From Gammaproteobacteria bacterium (GTDB lineage: Bacteria > Pseudomonadota > Gammaproteobacteria > Nitrococcales > Nitrococcaceae): DNA of 64,000 nt. The notes below the pieces were generated by a model, which did no database searches, was not told where the DNA came from, and worked only from the letters and a program-made list of their open reading frames with translations. Shown one piece after another: positions 47,975 to 58,259 of this stretch. Location: the NCBI GenBank assembly GCA_030433275.1, contig JAUILK010000011.1:1-64000 (forward strand), read 5' to 3'. The stretch's first letter is position 1. Each line of letters begins with the position of its first letter. The translations under genes were made by a program, and so were the position numbers.

Positions 47975-48838
47975 CTAGGCGCTCGGAACAGCGGCTGCCT
48001 CCCCACGGGCAATGGGACGGCTCGGATCTCTTATCCACTCGCTCCAGGAACCGGGGTAGAGCCGCATCCCGGACCACCCTGCATACTCCAATGCTAAAAC
48101 GTGATGACACGCCGTAACACCCGAGCCGCACATCGCGACCAACTCGGCGGCACCGCCGGTTGCCAGTAGCTCGCTCCAGACCACTCGCAACGAGTGCGGA
48201 TCGAGGAAACGGCCATCCGGGCCTAAATTGTCAGGGAAGGGCCGATTGTAAGCCCCTGGGATATGTCCGGCGACCGGATCGATGGGCTCCACATCGCCCC
48301 GAAACCGTTCGACGACCCGAGCATCGATGATCCGATAGCACGTGCGCTCACGGGAGAGAGTATCGACATCGATCGTCGGCATCACCCCGGCTCGACCCTG
48401 GAAATCGGCCAACCGTTGCTGCGGTCTAGCACGGCTGATCGGATAACCCAGCGCCTGCCAGGCGAGGAAGCCACCGTCGAGAACCGCCACGGCTTCATGA
48501 CCCAGCCAGCGCAATAGCCACCACAATCGGGCAGCAATGGCACCGGGACCGGCATCGTAAGCCACCACCTGGGTGGCATTGCCAATCCCTTGGCCCGCGA
48601 GCCAATGCATGAGAGCGTTGGCATCCGGAAGCGGATGACGGCCGCTGTGTGCCGTGGTCGGGCCGGATAGATCTTGCTCGAGGTGCGCGTAGTGCGCACC
48701 TGGAATGTGCGCCATCGCATAGGCGCGAGGACCGGCTTCCTCGTCGGTCAAATCGAAGCGGCAGTCAATAACGGACCAAGCAGGATCGGCGAGATGCTCA
48801 GCCAAGGCACTGACCGGAATCAATGTATTCCAGACCAT
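47975..48838 (-). CDS. sseA: 3-mercaptopyruvate / thiosulfate sulfurtransferase
   Basis: About 287 residues from the ATG at 48838, preceded by AGGGAG at six bases. There are two rhodanese domains. The first is non-catalytic (VIDCRFDLTDEEAGPRAY). The second has the active loop CGSGVTACH, the CG[ST]GVTA signature of mercaptopyruvate sulfurtransferases. It moves sulfur from 3-mercaptopyruvate or thiosulfate to thiophilic acceptors in the cytoplasm. Confidence 0.92.
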   Translation of the reverse strand: MVWNTLIPVSALAEHLADPAWSVIDCRFDLTDEEAGPRAYAMAHIPGAHYAHLEQDLSGPTTAHSGRHPLPDANALMHWLAGQGIGNATQVVAYDAGPGAIAARLWWLLRWLGHEAVAVLDGGFLAWQALGYPISRARPQQRLADFQGRAGVMPTIDVDTLSRERTCYRIIDARVVERFRGDVEPIDPVAGHIPGAYNRPFPDNLGPDGRFLDPHSLRVVWSELLATGGAAELVAMCGSGVTACHHVLALEYAGWSGMRLYPGSWSEWIRDPSRPIARGEAAAVPSA

Positions 48839-48971
48839 TTTGCGCTCCCTTTGCGGCCGAACCCGGCAACAAACACGCCGGTACACAACGCCATACGGCC
48901 ATCACCCGACGGCCAGTTGCGGAATCGCGAGCCCATGCTCGCTTCCAACATTCGTTGCGCACCCAGTTCCA

Positions 48972-50369
48972 TCAAACACTGAGTTGCAGCTCTTTGATTT
49001 TTCGGGTCAACGTATTACGGCCCCAGCCAAGCAAACGCGCGGCATCCTGTCGACGACCACCGGTGCGCCGTAGCGCAGCCTGAATGAGTACGCGCTCAAG
49101 CCTTGGCAGAGCGTCGGCCAGCGCACCGGGAGCCATCTCGCTGGCGCGTTGCTCGGCCCAGCAGGCCAGAAGAGACTCCCAATCGTTCGCGGTTTCAATC
49201 TGGCTGGGCTCGCTTCTAAGCTCGGCAGGCAAGTCTTCCAACTCTATGTCCTGGCTGCTGGCCATCACAGTGAGCCAGCGGCAGGTATTTTCCAGCTCCC
49301 GCACGTTGCCCGGCCAGGGTTGCTGCATGAAGTAACGTTCCACCGCCGGCGAGAGCTTCTTGGGCTCCACCTTGAGTTCGCGCGCAGCACGAATAAGGAA
49401 ATGCTCTGCCAGAGCCGGAATATCGCTGCTGCGCTCGCGCAGAGGGCAGACGTGAATCCGAATCACATTCAGGCGATGGAAAAGATCTTCGCGAAATAAC
49501 CCCTCCTGAACCCCGCGCTTCAGATCCTGATGAGTTGCCGCGATAATCCGTACATCCACCCGCAAGGGGGTAAGCGCCCCCACCCGGTAAAATTCGCCGT
49601 CGGCCAGCACGCGTAGCAGCCGAGTCTGCAGCTCCGGTGGCATATCGCCAATCTCGTCGAGGAACAGCGTCCCACCATCGGCCTGTTCGAAGCGCCCCCG
49701 CCGACTCTGATGCGCGCCAGTAAAGGCGCCTTTCTCGTGGCCAAATAGCTCCGACTCCATAAGGTCTCGGGGAATGGCCGCCATGTTGAGCACGATGAAG
49801 GGATTGTCGGCACGCGGGCTGTGTCGATGCAAGGCTCGCGCTACCAACTCCTTGCCCGTTCCCGACTCTCCATTAATCAGCACCGTAATGTTGGAACGGG
49901 AGAGGCGCCCGATTGCGCGAAACACCTCCTGCATTGCCGGCGCTTCACCAATGATCTCCGGAGTGTAGCGGCGCGAGTAGCGGGTAGGGGCCGCCGCCCG
50001 AGCGGCAGCGATGGCACGCCGAACCAGAGCGACCGCGTCGTCCGTGTCGAAAGGCTTGGGCAGATACTCGAATGCCCCCCCCTGATAAGCAGCGACTGCG
50101 GCGTCCAGATCCGAGTGGGCTGTGATTACGATCACCGGCAATTGCGGCCAACGCTCGTGCACATCTCGCAACAGCGCCAAACCATCTGGACTCGGCATCC
50201 GGATATCGGTTATGAGAACATCAGGTCGGCTCCGATCGAACGCAGCCAGTGCCTCGCGGCCGCTCTCAAAAGGAACGGCCTGCATCCCAGCTTTTTCCAA
50301 AGCGCGGGTGAGCACCCAGCGAATGGAGCGATCGTCATCAACCACCCAGATACGCGGCAACTCACTCAT
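48972..50369 (-). CDS. ntrC: Nitrogen regulator NtrC (NR-I)
   Basis: 465 residues from the ATG at 50369 (GAGGAACACA upstream); it overlaps ntrB by eight bases. The receiver domain has DDD (11-13) and phospho-Asp55 in ITDIRMPS. The sigma-54 AAA+ domain has Walker [15 protein letters not shown], the GAFTGA loop in [12 protein letters not shown] and [11 protein letters not shown] Fis-type helix-turn-helix ([20 protein letters not shown]) ends the protein. It activates glnA and nitrogen-scavenging genes when glutamine is low. Confidence 0.97.
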   Translation of the reverse strand: MSELPRIWVVDDDRSIRWVLTRALEKAGMQAVPFESGREALAAFDRSRPDVLITDIRMPSPDGLALLRDVHERWPQLPVIVITAHSDLDAAVAAYQGGAFEYLPKPFDTDDAVALVRRAIAAARAAAPTRYSRRYTPEIIGEAPAMQEVFRAIGRLSRSNITVLINGESGTGKELVARALHRHSPRADNPFIVLNMAAIPRDLMESELFGHEKGAFTGAHQSRRGRFEQADGGTLFLDEIGDMPPELQTRLLRVLADGEFYRVGALTPLRVDVRIIAATHQDLKRGVQEGLFREDLFHRLNVIRIHVCPLRERSSDIPALAEHFLIRAARELKVEPKKLSPAVERYFMQQPWPGNVRELENTCRWLTVMASSQDIELEDLPAELRSEPSQIETANDWESLLACWAEQRASEMAPGALADALPRLERVLIQAALRRTGGRRQDAARLLGWGRNTLTRKIKELQLSV

Positions 50370-51420
50370 TGTGTTCCTCGATCGGCAACCATACGGTGAA
50401 CACCGTGTGCCCCGGTTCACTCGTGCATTCGATGAGCCCACCGTGTTGGTAAAGCAGCGTCTGAGCGATGCTTAGGCCAATCCCTCGGCCCTGTGCGCGA
50501 TCGCTAGCCACTGGATAGAAGATCGTGTCCTGGCGCTCCACCGGAATTCCGCAGCCATCGTCAATGACTTTGATGCAGGCCACCAACCGATGCTCCGCCT
50601 CTCCGATCGTAAAACGGCGTTGCGCACGAGTGTACAATGTGATAAGACCAGTTTCACCGACCGCCTGGAGCGCATTTCGCACCAGATTGAGCAGCACCTG
50701 AATGAGTTGATCCGGCGCCGCCTGGAGGAGCGGAATGCTCGGATCGTAGTCGCGCACGATCGACACCCCCGTGGGGGCTTCGGCCTGAACCAGATGCCGA
50801 ACATGCTCTAGCACTTGGTGAATATTGGTGGGGCAATGGCGTCCACGAGCATCGGGGCCAAGCAAGCCGTCCACTAGGGCGCGCAAGCGATCGGCCTCCC
50901 TGATAATCACTTGCGTGTATTCCTGCTGGCCTGGCTCGAGCAACTCCTGCTGGAGCAACTGGGCCGCTCCGCGCAGCCCGCCAAGTGGATTTTTGATCTC
51001 ATGGGCCAGATTGCGGATGAGCTCACGGATGGCGCGATTCTGTGCAATAAGCTGGTTTTCCCGGGAGATCCTCAGATGATGATCCAGTTGGTCCAACTCC
51101 AAGAGGATGCGCCCGTGCGCCAGCGGCGTGATAGCGCAATTGACAGTCACCGTGCGCCCGCTGCCGACAACGATACGGTGTTCACGTTGCGTGTAAGCGC
51201 CCTGCCGCTCCAGCGCCAATCCAATACCCCGCTCGAGGGTAACAAGGCTCGGCACCATTCGCGCGAGCTCTATACCGATCGCCTGACGGGCACTGATCTG
51301 CAGCAAACCCTCGGCCGCGGGGTTGAGATAGCACACGGTGCGATCACGCTCGAGCAACACGACACTTGTGCTCAGCAGCCCCAGCATTTGATCGCCGATC
51401 GGAGTCAAACTCTTATTCAT
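50362..51420 (-). CDS. ntrB: Nitrogen sensor kinase NtrB (NR-II)
   Basis: About 352 residues from the ATG at 51420; an ATG nine bases upstream is equally possible. There is an N-terminal PAS domain (VVLLERDRTVCYLNPAAEGLL), a HisKA box RNLAHEIKNPLGGLRGAAQLL-like segment with the phospho-His, and the ATPase domain with LLNLVRNALQA and GRGIGLSIAQTL. No membrane helices, as expected for cytoplasmic NtrB. It lies between the DUF4124 gene and ntrC, downstream of glnA on the same strand: a glnA-x-ntrBC order. Confidence 0.96.
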   Translation of the reverse strand: MNKSLTPIGDQMLGLLSTSVVLLERDRTVCYLNPAAEGLLQISARQAIGIELARMVPSLVTLERGIGLALERQGAYTQREHRIVVGSGRTVTVNCAITPLAHGRILLELDQLDHHLRISRENQLIAQNRAIRELIRNLAHEIKNPLGGLRGAAQLLQQELLEPGQQEYTQVIIREADRLRALVDGLLGPDARGRHCPTNIHQVLEHVRHLVQAEAPTGVSIVRDYDPSIPLLQAAPDQLIQVLLNLVRNALQAVGETGLITLYTRAQRRFTIGEAEHRLVACIKVIDDGCGIPVERQDTIFYPVASDRAQGRGIGLSIAQTLLYQHGGLIECTSEPGHTVFTVWLPIEEHNE

Positions 51421-51547
51421 GCTCAGCATTGACCGCCCACAGGCCAAAGTCCATCCTGCACCCTCGCGAGTCCACGCGGGCTCTAGAGGGATCTTTCGTT
51501 CACCCTTGCCCCAGGGAGCCAGCCGTTAACCACGCCCTTGTTTGGTG

Positions 51548-52093
51548 CTATAGCCGGCGAGGCGGTTTATTGGCCGGAATATTCACGGAAGGGCGATGCA
51601 TATAGAAGGTAACGGGATCGGCTCGCGCAACAGCCTCGCCCCCTTTGTCCTCGATTACAGCGCCGATTGTATGCGTGCCCCGCTCGACCTCGTAGAGTTC
51701 GGCTGTAGCGCCGTTAAGCGCAGCCGTATCCACCAGCTGGCCATCCAACAATATCCGAATACGATCCCCGGCGCGCAATTCAGGCTCGATCCTAAAACGC
51801 ACGACCACAGTACCCGGATTGTTGCGGACAGTGGCCTCAGCGTGCGGCTCAACGATGCCAAACTGCGCGTAGCCTTTCGTCTCCGAGCTCGTCTGGGGCG
51901 CGGTAGAAGGCGCTTCTTCAACCGGCGGCAAGCTAATTACCGGCGGTTGCTCCAAATCCAACCGCTTGGCACCGGCATGCGGGTTATCGGAGAAATGCAC
52001 CCCCTCATTCTCATCCGTCCACTTGTACACGACGGCCCCAACGGGCAGCGCCGCTAACAGAAACAGCACGGCACTTGCCACAAATTGCTTCAT
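51548..52093 (-). CDS. DUF4124-domain secreted protein
   Basis: 181 residues. A signal peptide (about 1-20, cleaved near VGA) leads into the DUF4124 motif VVYKWTDENEGVHFSDNP. A Pro-rich linker (about 50-75) and a C-terminal beta-rich domain (FRIEPELRAGDRIRILLDG) follow, the latter like small immunoglobulin-type folds. The family is periplasmic and of unknown function, and often stands between glnA and ntrB in gammaproteobacteria, as here. Confidence 0.85.
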   Translation of the reverse strand: MKQFVASAVLFLLAALPVGAVVYKWTDENEGVHFSDNPHAGAKRLDLEQPPVISLPPVEEAPSTAPQTSSETKGYAQFGIVEPHAEATVRNNPGTVVVRFRIEPELRAGDRIRILLDGQLVDTAALNGATAELYEVERGTHTIGAVIEDKGGEAVARADPVTFYMHRPSVNIPANKPPRRL

Positions 52094-52258
52094 TCCGCCA
52101 CCACTCCAAGAGTCTTAATGGGGTCGTTTGATCGTTCTGTAACGGCCGCCGCCCAGGCCTACTTAACATGTTATCCAATCACATTTTCGGGCTGACCGGT
52201 TCCCTCACCTCAACCACGCCCTCTCTCGCGCAATCGGCCCAACAGCCAACTTGAAAGC

Positions 52259-52277
52259 GCTGAAGGGCCGCTTCAGC
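52259..52277 (-). terminator. Hairpin directly after glnA stop
   Basis: GCTGAAG and CTTCAGC arms with a five-base loop begin right at the glnA stop on the minus strand, followed by GCGCTTTC. The T-run is weak, so attenuation rather than full termination is possible. Confidence 0.5.
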
Positions 52278-53693
52278 TTAAACGCTGTAATACATATCGA
52301 ACTCGACAGGATGCGTTGTCATCCGCAGGCGCTGGACTTCATCCATCTTCAGCGCCAAGTACCCATCGATGGCATCATCGGTAAATACACCACCGGCTTT
52401 GAGAAACGCACGATCCTGATCCAGGGCCTGCAGCGCTTCCTCCAGGGAAAACGCCACTTTGGGGATTTCCTTTTCCTCCTCCGGGGGCAGATCGTAGAGA
52501 TCCTTGTCCATGGCATCACCCGGATGAATTCTGTTTTGAATCCCATCCAGCCCAGCCATCAACATGGCCGCAAAAGCGAAGTACGGGTTCGCGGTAGCAT
52601 CCGGGAACCGCACCTCGATGCGCCGCGCTTTGGGATTTGAGACCCATGGGATGCGGATCGAGGCCGAGCGATTACGAGCGGAGTAGGCCAACAGCACGGG
52701 CGCCTCGAAACCGGGCACCAAACGTTTGTAGCTGTTAGTGGCCGCGTTGGTGAACGCATTCAACGCCTTGGCGTGCCGAATGATGCCGCCGATATAGTAC
52801 AGCGCCATCTCGGACAAACCACCGTAGCGGTCACCGGCGAACAGGGTCTCACCAAGCTTGGCGATGGATTGATGCACATGGCAACCGTTGCCGTTATCCC
52901 CCACCAAAGGCTTGGGCATAAAAGTCGCTGTCTTACCGAAAGCGGCCGCGACATTGTGCACGCAGTACTTATACGCTTGCAGTTCGTCGGCTTTTTTGAC
53001 CAAGGTAGCAAACTTGGTGCCGATCTCGCCCTGGCCGGCCGTTGCGACCTCGTGATGGTGCACCTCGGTAACCAACCCCATCTCGGCCATGGCCTGGCAC
53101 ATGGCGCCACGGATATCGTGCAGCGCATCAACCGGTGGCACGGGGAAATACCCCCCCTTAATTCCCGGACGGTGCCCCATATTGCCGTCCGGATAGATTC
53201 GCTCCGAATTCCAGCGCGCCTCTTCGGAGTCCACCTTGCAAAAGCTGCCGCTGATATCGGCGCCCCAGCGGACATCATCGAAGATAAAGAACTCGGCCTC
53301 CGGGCCGAAGTAAGCCGCATCGCCGATGCCGGTGGCTTTCAAATAGGCCTCGGCCCGCCGCGCCAGGGAACGGGGATCACGCTCGTAGCCTTGCATGGTG
53401 CTTGGCTCGATGACATCACAAATGAGATTGAGCGTTGTCTCATCGAAGAAAGGGTCAAGTACTGCCGTGGCAGGATCCGGCAGCAAAATCATGTCGGACT
53501 CCTGGATACCCTTCCAACCGGAGATCGAAGAGCCATCGAACATTTTACCGCTTTCGAAGAGATCCTCATCGACGCAGTGCGAGGGAAGGGTGAGATGCTG
53601 CCATTTGCCGCGCGTGTCCGTAAATCGCAGATCCACGAACTTGACCTCTTTGTCCTTGACCATCTTCAGCGCGTCATCAGGTGTACGAACCAT
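52278..53693 (-). CDS. glnA: Glutamine synthetase, type I
   Basis: 471 residues, full dodecameric GS-I length. GlnA makes glutamine from glutamate, ammonium and ATP. The metal and substrate motifs [19 protein letters not shown], and [10 protein letters not shown] are intact. Tyr400 in [11 protein letters not shown] is the adenylylation site used by GlnE. GGAGG lies eight bases before the start. Upstream are a good sigma-54 promoter and NtrC-like sites. Its partner regulators ntrB and ntrC lie downstream. Confidence 0.98.
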   Translation of the reverse strand: MVRTPDDALKMVKDKEVKFVDLRFTDTRGKWQHLTLPSHCVDEDLFESGKMFDGSSISGWKGIQESDMILLPDPATAVLDPFFDETTLNLICDVIEPSTMQGYERDPRSLARRAEAYLKATGIGDAAYFGPEAEFFIFDDVRWGADISGSFCKVDSEEARWNSERIYPDGNMGHRPGIKGGYFPVPPVDALHDIRGAMCQAMAEMGLVTEVHHHEVATAGQGEIGTKFATLVKKADELQAYKYCVHNVAAAFGKTATFMPKPLVGDNGNGCHVHQSIAKLGETLFAGDRYGGLSEMALYYIGGIIRHAKALNAFTNAATNSYKRLVPGFEAPVLLAYSARNRSASIRIPWVSNPKARRIEVRFPDATANPYFAFAAMLMAGLDGIQNRIHPGDAMDKDLYDLPPEEEKEIPKVAFSLEEALQALDQDRAFLKAGGVFTDDAIDGYLALKMDEVQRLRMTTHPVEFDMYYSV

Positions 53694-53759
53694 TAATCGA
53701 CCTCCACGGTGAATGCTGCATAGATTTACAGATCATCCAAGAATTCGCCCAAAATTAGG

Positions 53760-53774
53760 GCATGAATCGTGCCA
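53760..53774 (-). promoter_or_regulatory. Sigma-54 promoter of glnA
   Basis: On the minus strand TGGCACG-ATTC-ATGC matches the -24/-12 consensus TGGCACG-N4-TTGC at all but one base, with exact spacing. The -12 GC lies about 67 bases before the glnA start. Confidence 0.75.
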
Positions 53775-53859
53775 TATACCAAAAACCCGCCGCCCCAGCG
53801 TCACCTCTAGCAATCGCTGCGGTTACGGCAAGGCATCGCCGCCCACAATAGAACCAAAC

Positions 53860-53906
53860 TGGTGCAAAAAAACCATCAAACGCACCAATATTGGGCTTAT
53901 GCACCA
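53860..53906. promoter_or_regulatory. NtrC-like binding sites upstream of glnA
   Basis: Half-sites TGGTGC (53860), GCACCA (53882) with an imperfect partner TTGGGC after ATA, and GCACCA (53901). The NtrC consensus is GCACCA-N3-TGGTGC. They lie about 90-140 bases upstream of the sigma-54 promoter, the normal enhancer position. Confidence 0.55.
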
Positions 53907-53940
53907 AACTCGCTCAATTTTTCAAACACCCACCCGTTCA

Positions 53941-54513
53941 TCAATGCCGACGACAACCACCACCGGTGGCGACGAGCGTGGCGTCGGTGTAGTGTCGCAA
54001 AACACGACGGGCAAACGCGCTGTCCGTCTCGAGTGAAAGCTCAGCCGCCTGCAGCGCCGTCATAGCAGGGGCGTCATTTTGCTGCCGAACGGCGCGCAAC
54101 ACATCCATCAGCACAACAAAGGTATGCGCCAAAGCATGGAAAAGCTCGGCGCTATCGGCATACGGTGCGCCGGCCAAATCATCGTAGGCCGAGCGCCCGA
54201 GATCGACGAAATAGCTCAACCCCACCCGGCGGCGCTCCGCCTGCTCTGGAAACAACCCAGCGAAGATGAGGCACTGATCGCCGACTTCCTGCAGACTATC
54301 GCGGCGCACCCGACCCCGATTCAACAGGCCGTGCAGAAACTTGAGAGCCAGAACCGATCGCATCAACTCCGGACGCCGCAAATAGCGCATGAGCAAAAAC
54401 ACGAGATAGCTTTCGCGCTGCTCATCGAGCGCGCACTCGGCACGGCAAGCCGCCTCGGTCACCACACGATGCCACACCGCCATGGCACTCGGCTCAAGGA
54501 TCAACCGGCTCAT
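53941..54513 (-). CDS. Conserved hypothetical protein, divergent from glyQ
   Basis: 190 residues from the ATG at 54513, which GGGAGG precedes at a good distance. The protein is helical, with SYLVFLLMRYLRRPELMRSV, then a conserved-looking VGDQCLIFAGLFPEQAERRR and VGLSYFVDLGRSAYDDLA. I recall similar proteins in other gammaproteobacteria but know no function or named domain. No signal peptide is seen. A histidine/glycine-rich tail ends it. An open frame on the other strand is a shadow. Confidence 0.75.
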   Translation of the reverse strand: MSRLILEPSAMAVWHRVVTEAACRAECALDEQRESYLVFLLMRYLRRPELMRSVLALKFLHGLLNRGRVRRDSLQEVGDQCLIFAGLFPEQAERRRVGLSYFVDLGRSAYDDLAGAPYADSAELFHALAHTFVVLMDVLRAVRQQNDAPAMTALQAAELSLETDSAFARRVLRHYTDATLVATGGGCRRH

Positions 54514-54594
54514 CACCCACCTCCCGATTTTACCAACCACTCATATCTATATAGGGTATCGGCGCGCCGGGGGAAATATTTGCGAATTTGGCCG

Positions 54595-54625
54595 CTTACA
54601 TCGTGTGAACTAGACCCACTATAAT
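54595..54625 (+). promoter_or_regulatory. Candidate sigma-70 promoter of glyQS
   Basis: A perfect TATAAT at 54620-54625 with CTTACA at 54595-54600 (19-base spacing, slightly long), about 70 bases before the glyQ start. Confidence 0.4.
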
Positions 54626-54696
54626 CCGATACTTAGTGCAGCCATCAGGAAAATTGCGCTGCAACCAAATCCAGGGACTGAAACAACGAGCCGAGC

Positions 54697-55593
54697 ATGA
54701 TAACTTTTCAAGAGCTGATCTTCGCGCTACAACGCTACTGGGCACAACGCGGATGTGTAATATTGCAGCCACTCGACATGGAGGTGGGTGCGGGCACATT
54801 CCATCCGGCGACCTTTCTGCGCGCGCTCGGCCCCGAGCCCTGGTACGCCGCCTATGTCCAACCCTCCCGCCGTCCTCAAGATGGCCGCTACGGCGACAAC
54901 CCTAACCGACTGCAACACTACTATCAGTTTCAGGTCGTACTCAAACCCTCTCCTGCAGACATCCAAGAGCAGTACCTCGGATCGCTTGAGGCACTTGGCG
55001 TTGATCTCACCGTCCACGATATTCGTTTTGTCGAGGATGACTGGGAATCGCCCACGCTCGGCGCCTGGGGGCTGGGCTGGGAAGTCTGGCTCAATGGCAT
55101 GGAAATCACCCAGTTCACCTACTTCCAGCAAGTGGGCAGTCTGGACTGCCGACCGGTGACAGGGGAGATCACCTATGGGCTCGAGCGCATAGCCATGTAT
55201 CTACAAAACAAGGAGAGCGTATTCGATCTGATCTGGACTACGGGTCCCACAGGCTCGGTGTCATACGGTGACGTATTCCTGCAGAACGAACGGGAAATGT
55301 CAGAATATAATTTCGAGCAGGCTGGCGTCGATGCCCTATTCAACTGGTTCGACGTCTGCGAGCTTGAGAGCAAGCGGCTAGTAGAACTCGGACTACCGCT
55401 GCCGGCCTACGAGATGGCGCTGAAAGCCTCACACACTTTCAATTTGCTGGAAGCGCGTCACGCGGTATCGGTAACCGAACGCCAGGGCTACATACTGCGT
55501 CTGCGGGCCCGTGCGCGTGCCGTGGCCGAAGCCTACTTCGCATCCCGCGAGGCACTGGGCTTTCCCCTGCTCGATGTAACCAAGGAAGGCTAG
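54697..55593 (+). CDS. glyQ: Glycyl-tRNA synthetase alpha subunit
   Basis: 298 residues. The alpha chain holds the class II active site that activates glycine. [22 protein letters not shown], motif 2 near [21 protein letters not shown] and the [19 protein letters not shown] stretch are typical. It partners with GlyS, which starts five bases after its stop, in an alpha2-beta2 enzyme. Confidence 0.98.
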   Translation: MITFQELIFALQRYWAQRGCVILQPLDMEVGAGTFHPATFLRALGPEPWYAAYVQPSRRPQDGRYGDNPNRLQHYYQFQVVLKPSPADIQEQYLGSLEALGVDLTVHDIRFVEDDWESPTLGAWGLGWEVWLNGMEITQFTYFQQVGSLDCRPVTGEITYGLERIAMYLQNKESVFDLIWTTGPTGSVSYGDVFLQNEREMSEYNFEQAGVDALFNWFDVCELESKRLVELGLPLPAYEMALKASHTFNLLEARHAVSVTERQGYILRLRARARAVAEAYFASREALGFPLLDVTKEG

Positions 55594-55597
55594 AAGC

Positions 55598-57706
55598 ATG
55601 AACCACGCGCATCGTGATCTGCTGGTGGAACTGGGTACCGAGGAGCTACCCCCAAAGGGGTTGCGCCGCTTGATGGAGTCATTTGAAAGCCAAATCATCG
55701 CCGGATTGAATCAGGCGGAGCTACCCCACGCCGAACACCGCTGCTTCGCCACCCCACGCCGTTTGGCCGTATTGGTACGCTGCGTCGCGCTGCAGCAACC
55801 AGCCCGCCAAATCGAACGCAAAGGCCCGGCTTGGTCAGTAGCCTACGACACTGCCGGTCAACCGACCCAGGCCGCGCTCGGCTTCGCCCGTTCCTGCGGT
55901 GTCGAAATCGAACAACTCTGCCGGCTGGAGACCGCAAAAGGGGTGTGGCTCGGCTATCGCGGCACCGAATCCGGCCGCACAACGGCGGAACTCCTCCCCA
56001 AAATAATAGCCCAAGCGCTTACGCGCTTACCTATAGCAAAACGTATGCGCTGGGGTAAAAGCCAGGCCGAGTTCGTTCGACCTGTGCACTGGTTGGTATT
56101 GATGCTCGGTGAGGAGGTCGTGCCAGCCACACTCTTAGACACCGCCAGCGGCAATACCAGCCGTGGCCATCGCATTCATCACCCACAACCGATCCCGCTA
56201 CGGAATCCGCTCGAATACAGCGATCGATTGCGCGAGAAAGGCTGCGTCATCGCCGATTTCGAGGCGCGTCGTGAGCGGATCCTAAGCCAGGTCACGCAAT
56301 GTGCCAAGGCACTCGGCGCACAAGCACTATGGGACGATGCCCTGCTCGATGAGGTTACGGCATTAGTGGAGTGGCCGGTCGCATTAGCAGGCAGCTTCGA
56401 TGAGACCTTTCTAAGGGTACCTGCAGAGGCGCTCATCTCCAGCATGCAAGGCCACCAGAAATATTTTCCCTTGCGGAGCAAGTCCGACGCGGGTTTGCTG
56501 GCACGCTTCATTACGGTGGCCAACCTAAAAAGCCAGGATCCGGCCCAGGTAATTGCCGGTAATGAACGGGTTATTCGGCCACGATTAGCCGATGCAGCTT
56601 TTTTCTGGGACCAAGATCGTCGGCGCTCGCTGGCTGAACGCATCCCACAGCTCAAGAATGTTTTGTTTCAAAAACAATTGGGCTCTTTGTTTGATAAGTC
56701 TGCCCGCGTCGCTGCGCTTGGACGGCATTTTGCCGACGACTTCAGCGTCGTGGGCGACCAGATCGAGCGGGCGGCATGGCTTTCCAAAACCGACTTGCTC
56801 ACTGATATGGTCGGCGAGTTCCCGGAACTACAAGGCGTGATGGGCCGCTATTATGCCGTGCATGATGGTGAGGACGAGGCGATCGCGCACGCCCTCGACG
56901 AGGCTTATCGGCCACGATTTGCAGGGGATGCAATCGCCCCAAGCTCGCTTGGACAACTGTTGGCGATAACAGAACGTGCCGACACACTGATCGGTATATT
57001 CGCTCTGGGAAAAGCCCCTACTGGAGCAAAAGACCCGTTCGCGCTTCGTCGCGCGGCACTCGGCTTATTGAGAACTTGCATAGAAGGACAGCGCTCGATC
57101 GATCTTGAGGCACTCTTTCGCTTGGCCGCCGAACTGATGCCTACCGAGATTCATGCAACGCGCCAAATACAGCCCGTACTGCAGTTTTGCCTGGAGCGCC
57201 TGCGCGGCCTCTACCTCGAGCGCAACCACCCCGGAGAACTGTTCGAGGCGGTACGCGCGCTAACCCAGCAAAAACGCCTGATCGTCGACCCGTGGGATTT
57301 CCACCGCCGTGTCATGGCCTGCGCCGAGTTCGTACAATTGCCGGAGGCCACTAGCCTGGCGGCATCGAACAAACGCATCCATAATATTCTGCGCCACGCT
57401 GATGCGAGCGATCAGCCGTTCCCACCGGTCGACCCAGAGCACCTTGAGTATCCGGAGGAGCGGCAACTTTATGAGGCAGTCAATGCACTCGCCACCGAAG
57501 TCGAAAATCGGGTAAATACCGGAGAATACACTGCGGCGCTTCGGCATCTCGCTATACTGCGCGAACCGATCGACCGTTTCTTCGATGCGGTTTTGGTCAT
57601 GGCCGATGAGCCGCGCGTACGGACCAATCGGCTTGCCTTGCTTACCTGTGTCTCAGAACTTTTTCTCAGCGTTGCGGATGTGGGTTGGCTGCCCACTGGA
57701 GAATGA
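55598..57706 (+). CDS. glyS: Glycyl-tRNA synthetase beta subunit
   Basis: 702 residues, normal length. The beta chain recognises tRNA-Gly. LLVELGTEELPPKGL opens the protein; SMQGHQKYFPLR and the HD-like DLLTDMVGEFPELQGVMGRYYA segments are diagnostic. A C-terminal anticodon-binding domain of DALR type (about 590-690) closes it. It is coupled to glyQ and followed by gmhB four bases later. Confidence 0.98.
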   Translation: MNHAHRDLLVELGTEELPPKGLRRLMESFESQIIAGLNQAELPHAEHRCFATPRRLAVLVRCVALQQPARQIERKGPAWSVAYDTAGQPTQAALGFARSCGVEIEQLCRLETAKGVWLGYRGTESGRTTAELLPKIIAQALTRLPIAKRMRWGKSQAEFVRPVHWLVLMLGEEVVPATLLDTASGNTSRGHRIHHPQPIPLRNPLEYSDRLREKGCVIADFEARRERILSQVTQCAKALGAQALWDDALLDEVTALVEWPVALAGSFDETFLRVPAEALISSMQGHQKYFPLRSKSDAGLLARFITVANLKSQDPAQVIAGNERVIRPRLADAAFFWDQDRRRSLAERIPQLKNVLFQKQLGSLFDKSARVAALGRHFADDFSVVGDQIERAAWLSKTDLLTDMVGEFPELQGVMGRYYAVHDGEDEAIAHALDEAYRPRFAGDAIAPSSLGQLLAITERADTLIGIFALGKAPTGAKDPFALRRAALGLLRTCIEGQRSIDLEALFRLAAELMPTEIHATRQIQPVLQFCLERLRGLYLERNHPGELFEAVRALTQQKRLIVDPWDFHRRVMACAEFVQLPEATSLAASNKRIHNILRHADASDQPFPPVDPEHLEYPEERQLYEAVNALATEVENRVNTGEYTAALRHLAILREPIDRFFDAVLVMADEPRVRTNRLALLTCVSELFLSVADVGWLPTGE

Positions 57707-57710
57707 ATCC

Positions 57711-58256
57711 ATGGCGCGGCAGCTAATCGTCCTTGATCGGGACGGGGTAATCAACTGGGACTCGGAAGCTTATATCAAAAGCCCTGCAGAATGGCGTCCC
57801 CTCCCCGGTAGCCTTACCGCGATCGCCCGGTTATCGGCAGCGGGATACGCGGTGGTGATATGCACCAATCAATCCGGCCTCGCACGCGGTTTGTTCTCAT
57901 TGCATGATCTAAGTGCGATCCACGCACACATGGATCGTGCCGTTCGCGCGGCCGGTGGTCGGCTAACCGCCATTTTCGTCTGCCCGCACGGCCCAACCGA
58001 TGGATGCCCGTGCCGCAAGCCGCTTGCGGGGTTATTACGGGGTGTCGAACAATACTTCGGAATATCTCTGCGCGGCCAACCGGTCGTAGGAGACAGCGCC
58101 CGCGATCTTGAGGCCGCCCAGCGAGTCGGAGCTCGCACCATTTTGGTGCGTACCGGCAATGGTGAGCGCACATTGACAAACAAAATAGCCAAGCCATCTG
58201 AAGTTTACCCAAACCTTGCCGCACTCACCGAGTGCTTACTCAAGGAGACCCGATAG
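57711..58256 (+). CDS. gmhB: D-glycero-beta-D-manno-heptose-1,7-bisphosphate 7-phosphatase
   Basis: 182 residues from the ATG at 57711; the frame is open further upstream inside glyS. HAD-superfamily motifs: LDRDGVIN with the nucleophile Asp, CTNQSG, Lys in CRKPLAGLL and GDSARDLEAAQRVGA. The zinc loop CPHGPTDGCPCRKP is the GmhB mark. It makes heptose-1-phosphate for the LPS inner core. It sits in glyQ-glyS-gmhB-plsC order. Confidence 0.95.
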   Translation: MARQLIVLDRDGVINWDSEAYIKSPAEWRPLPGSLTAIARLSAAGYAVVICTNQSGLARGLFSLHDLSAIHAHMDRAVRAAGGRLTAIFVCPHGPTDGCPCRKPLAGLLRGVEQYFGISLRGQPVVGDSARDLEAAQRVGARTILVRTGNGERTLTNKIAKPSEVYPNLAALTECLLKETR

Positions 58257-58259
58257 GCG

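Noticed and set aside
52773-53696. 307-codon frame antisense to glnA
   Set aside because: Mirrors glnA exactly and ends at its start; glnA is a full-length intact enzyme.
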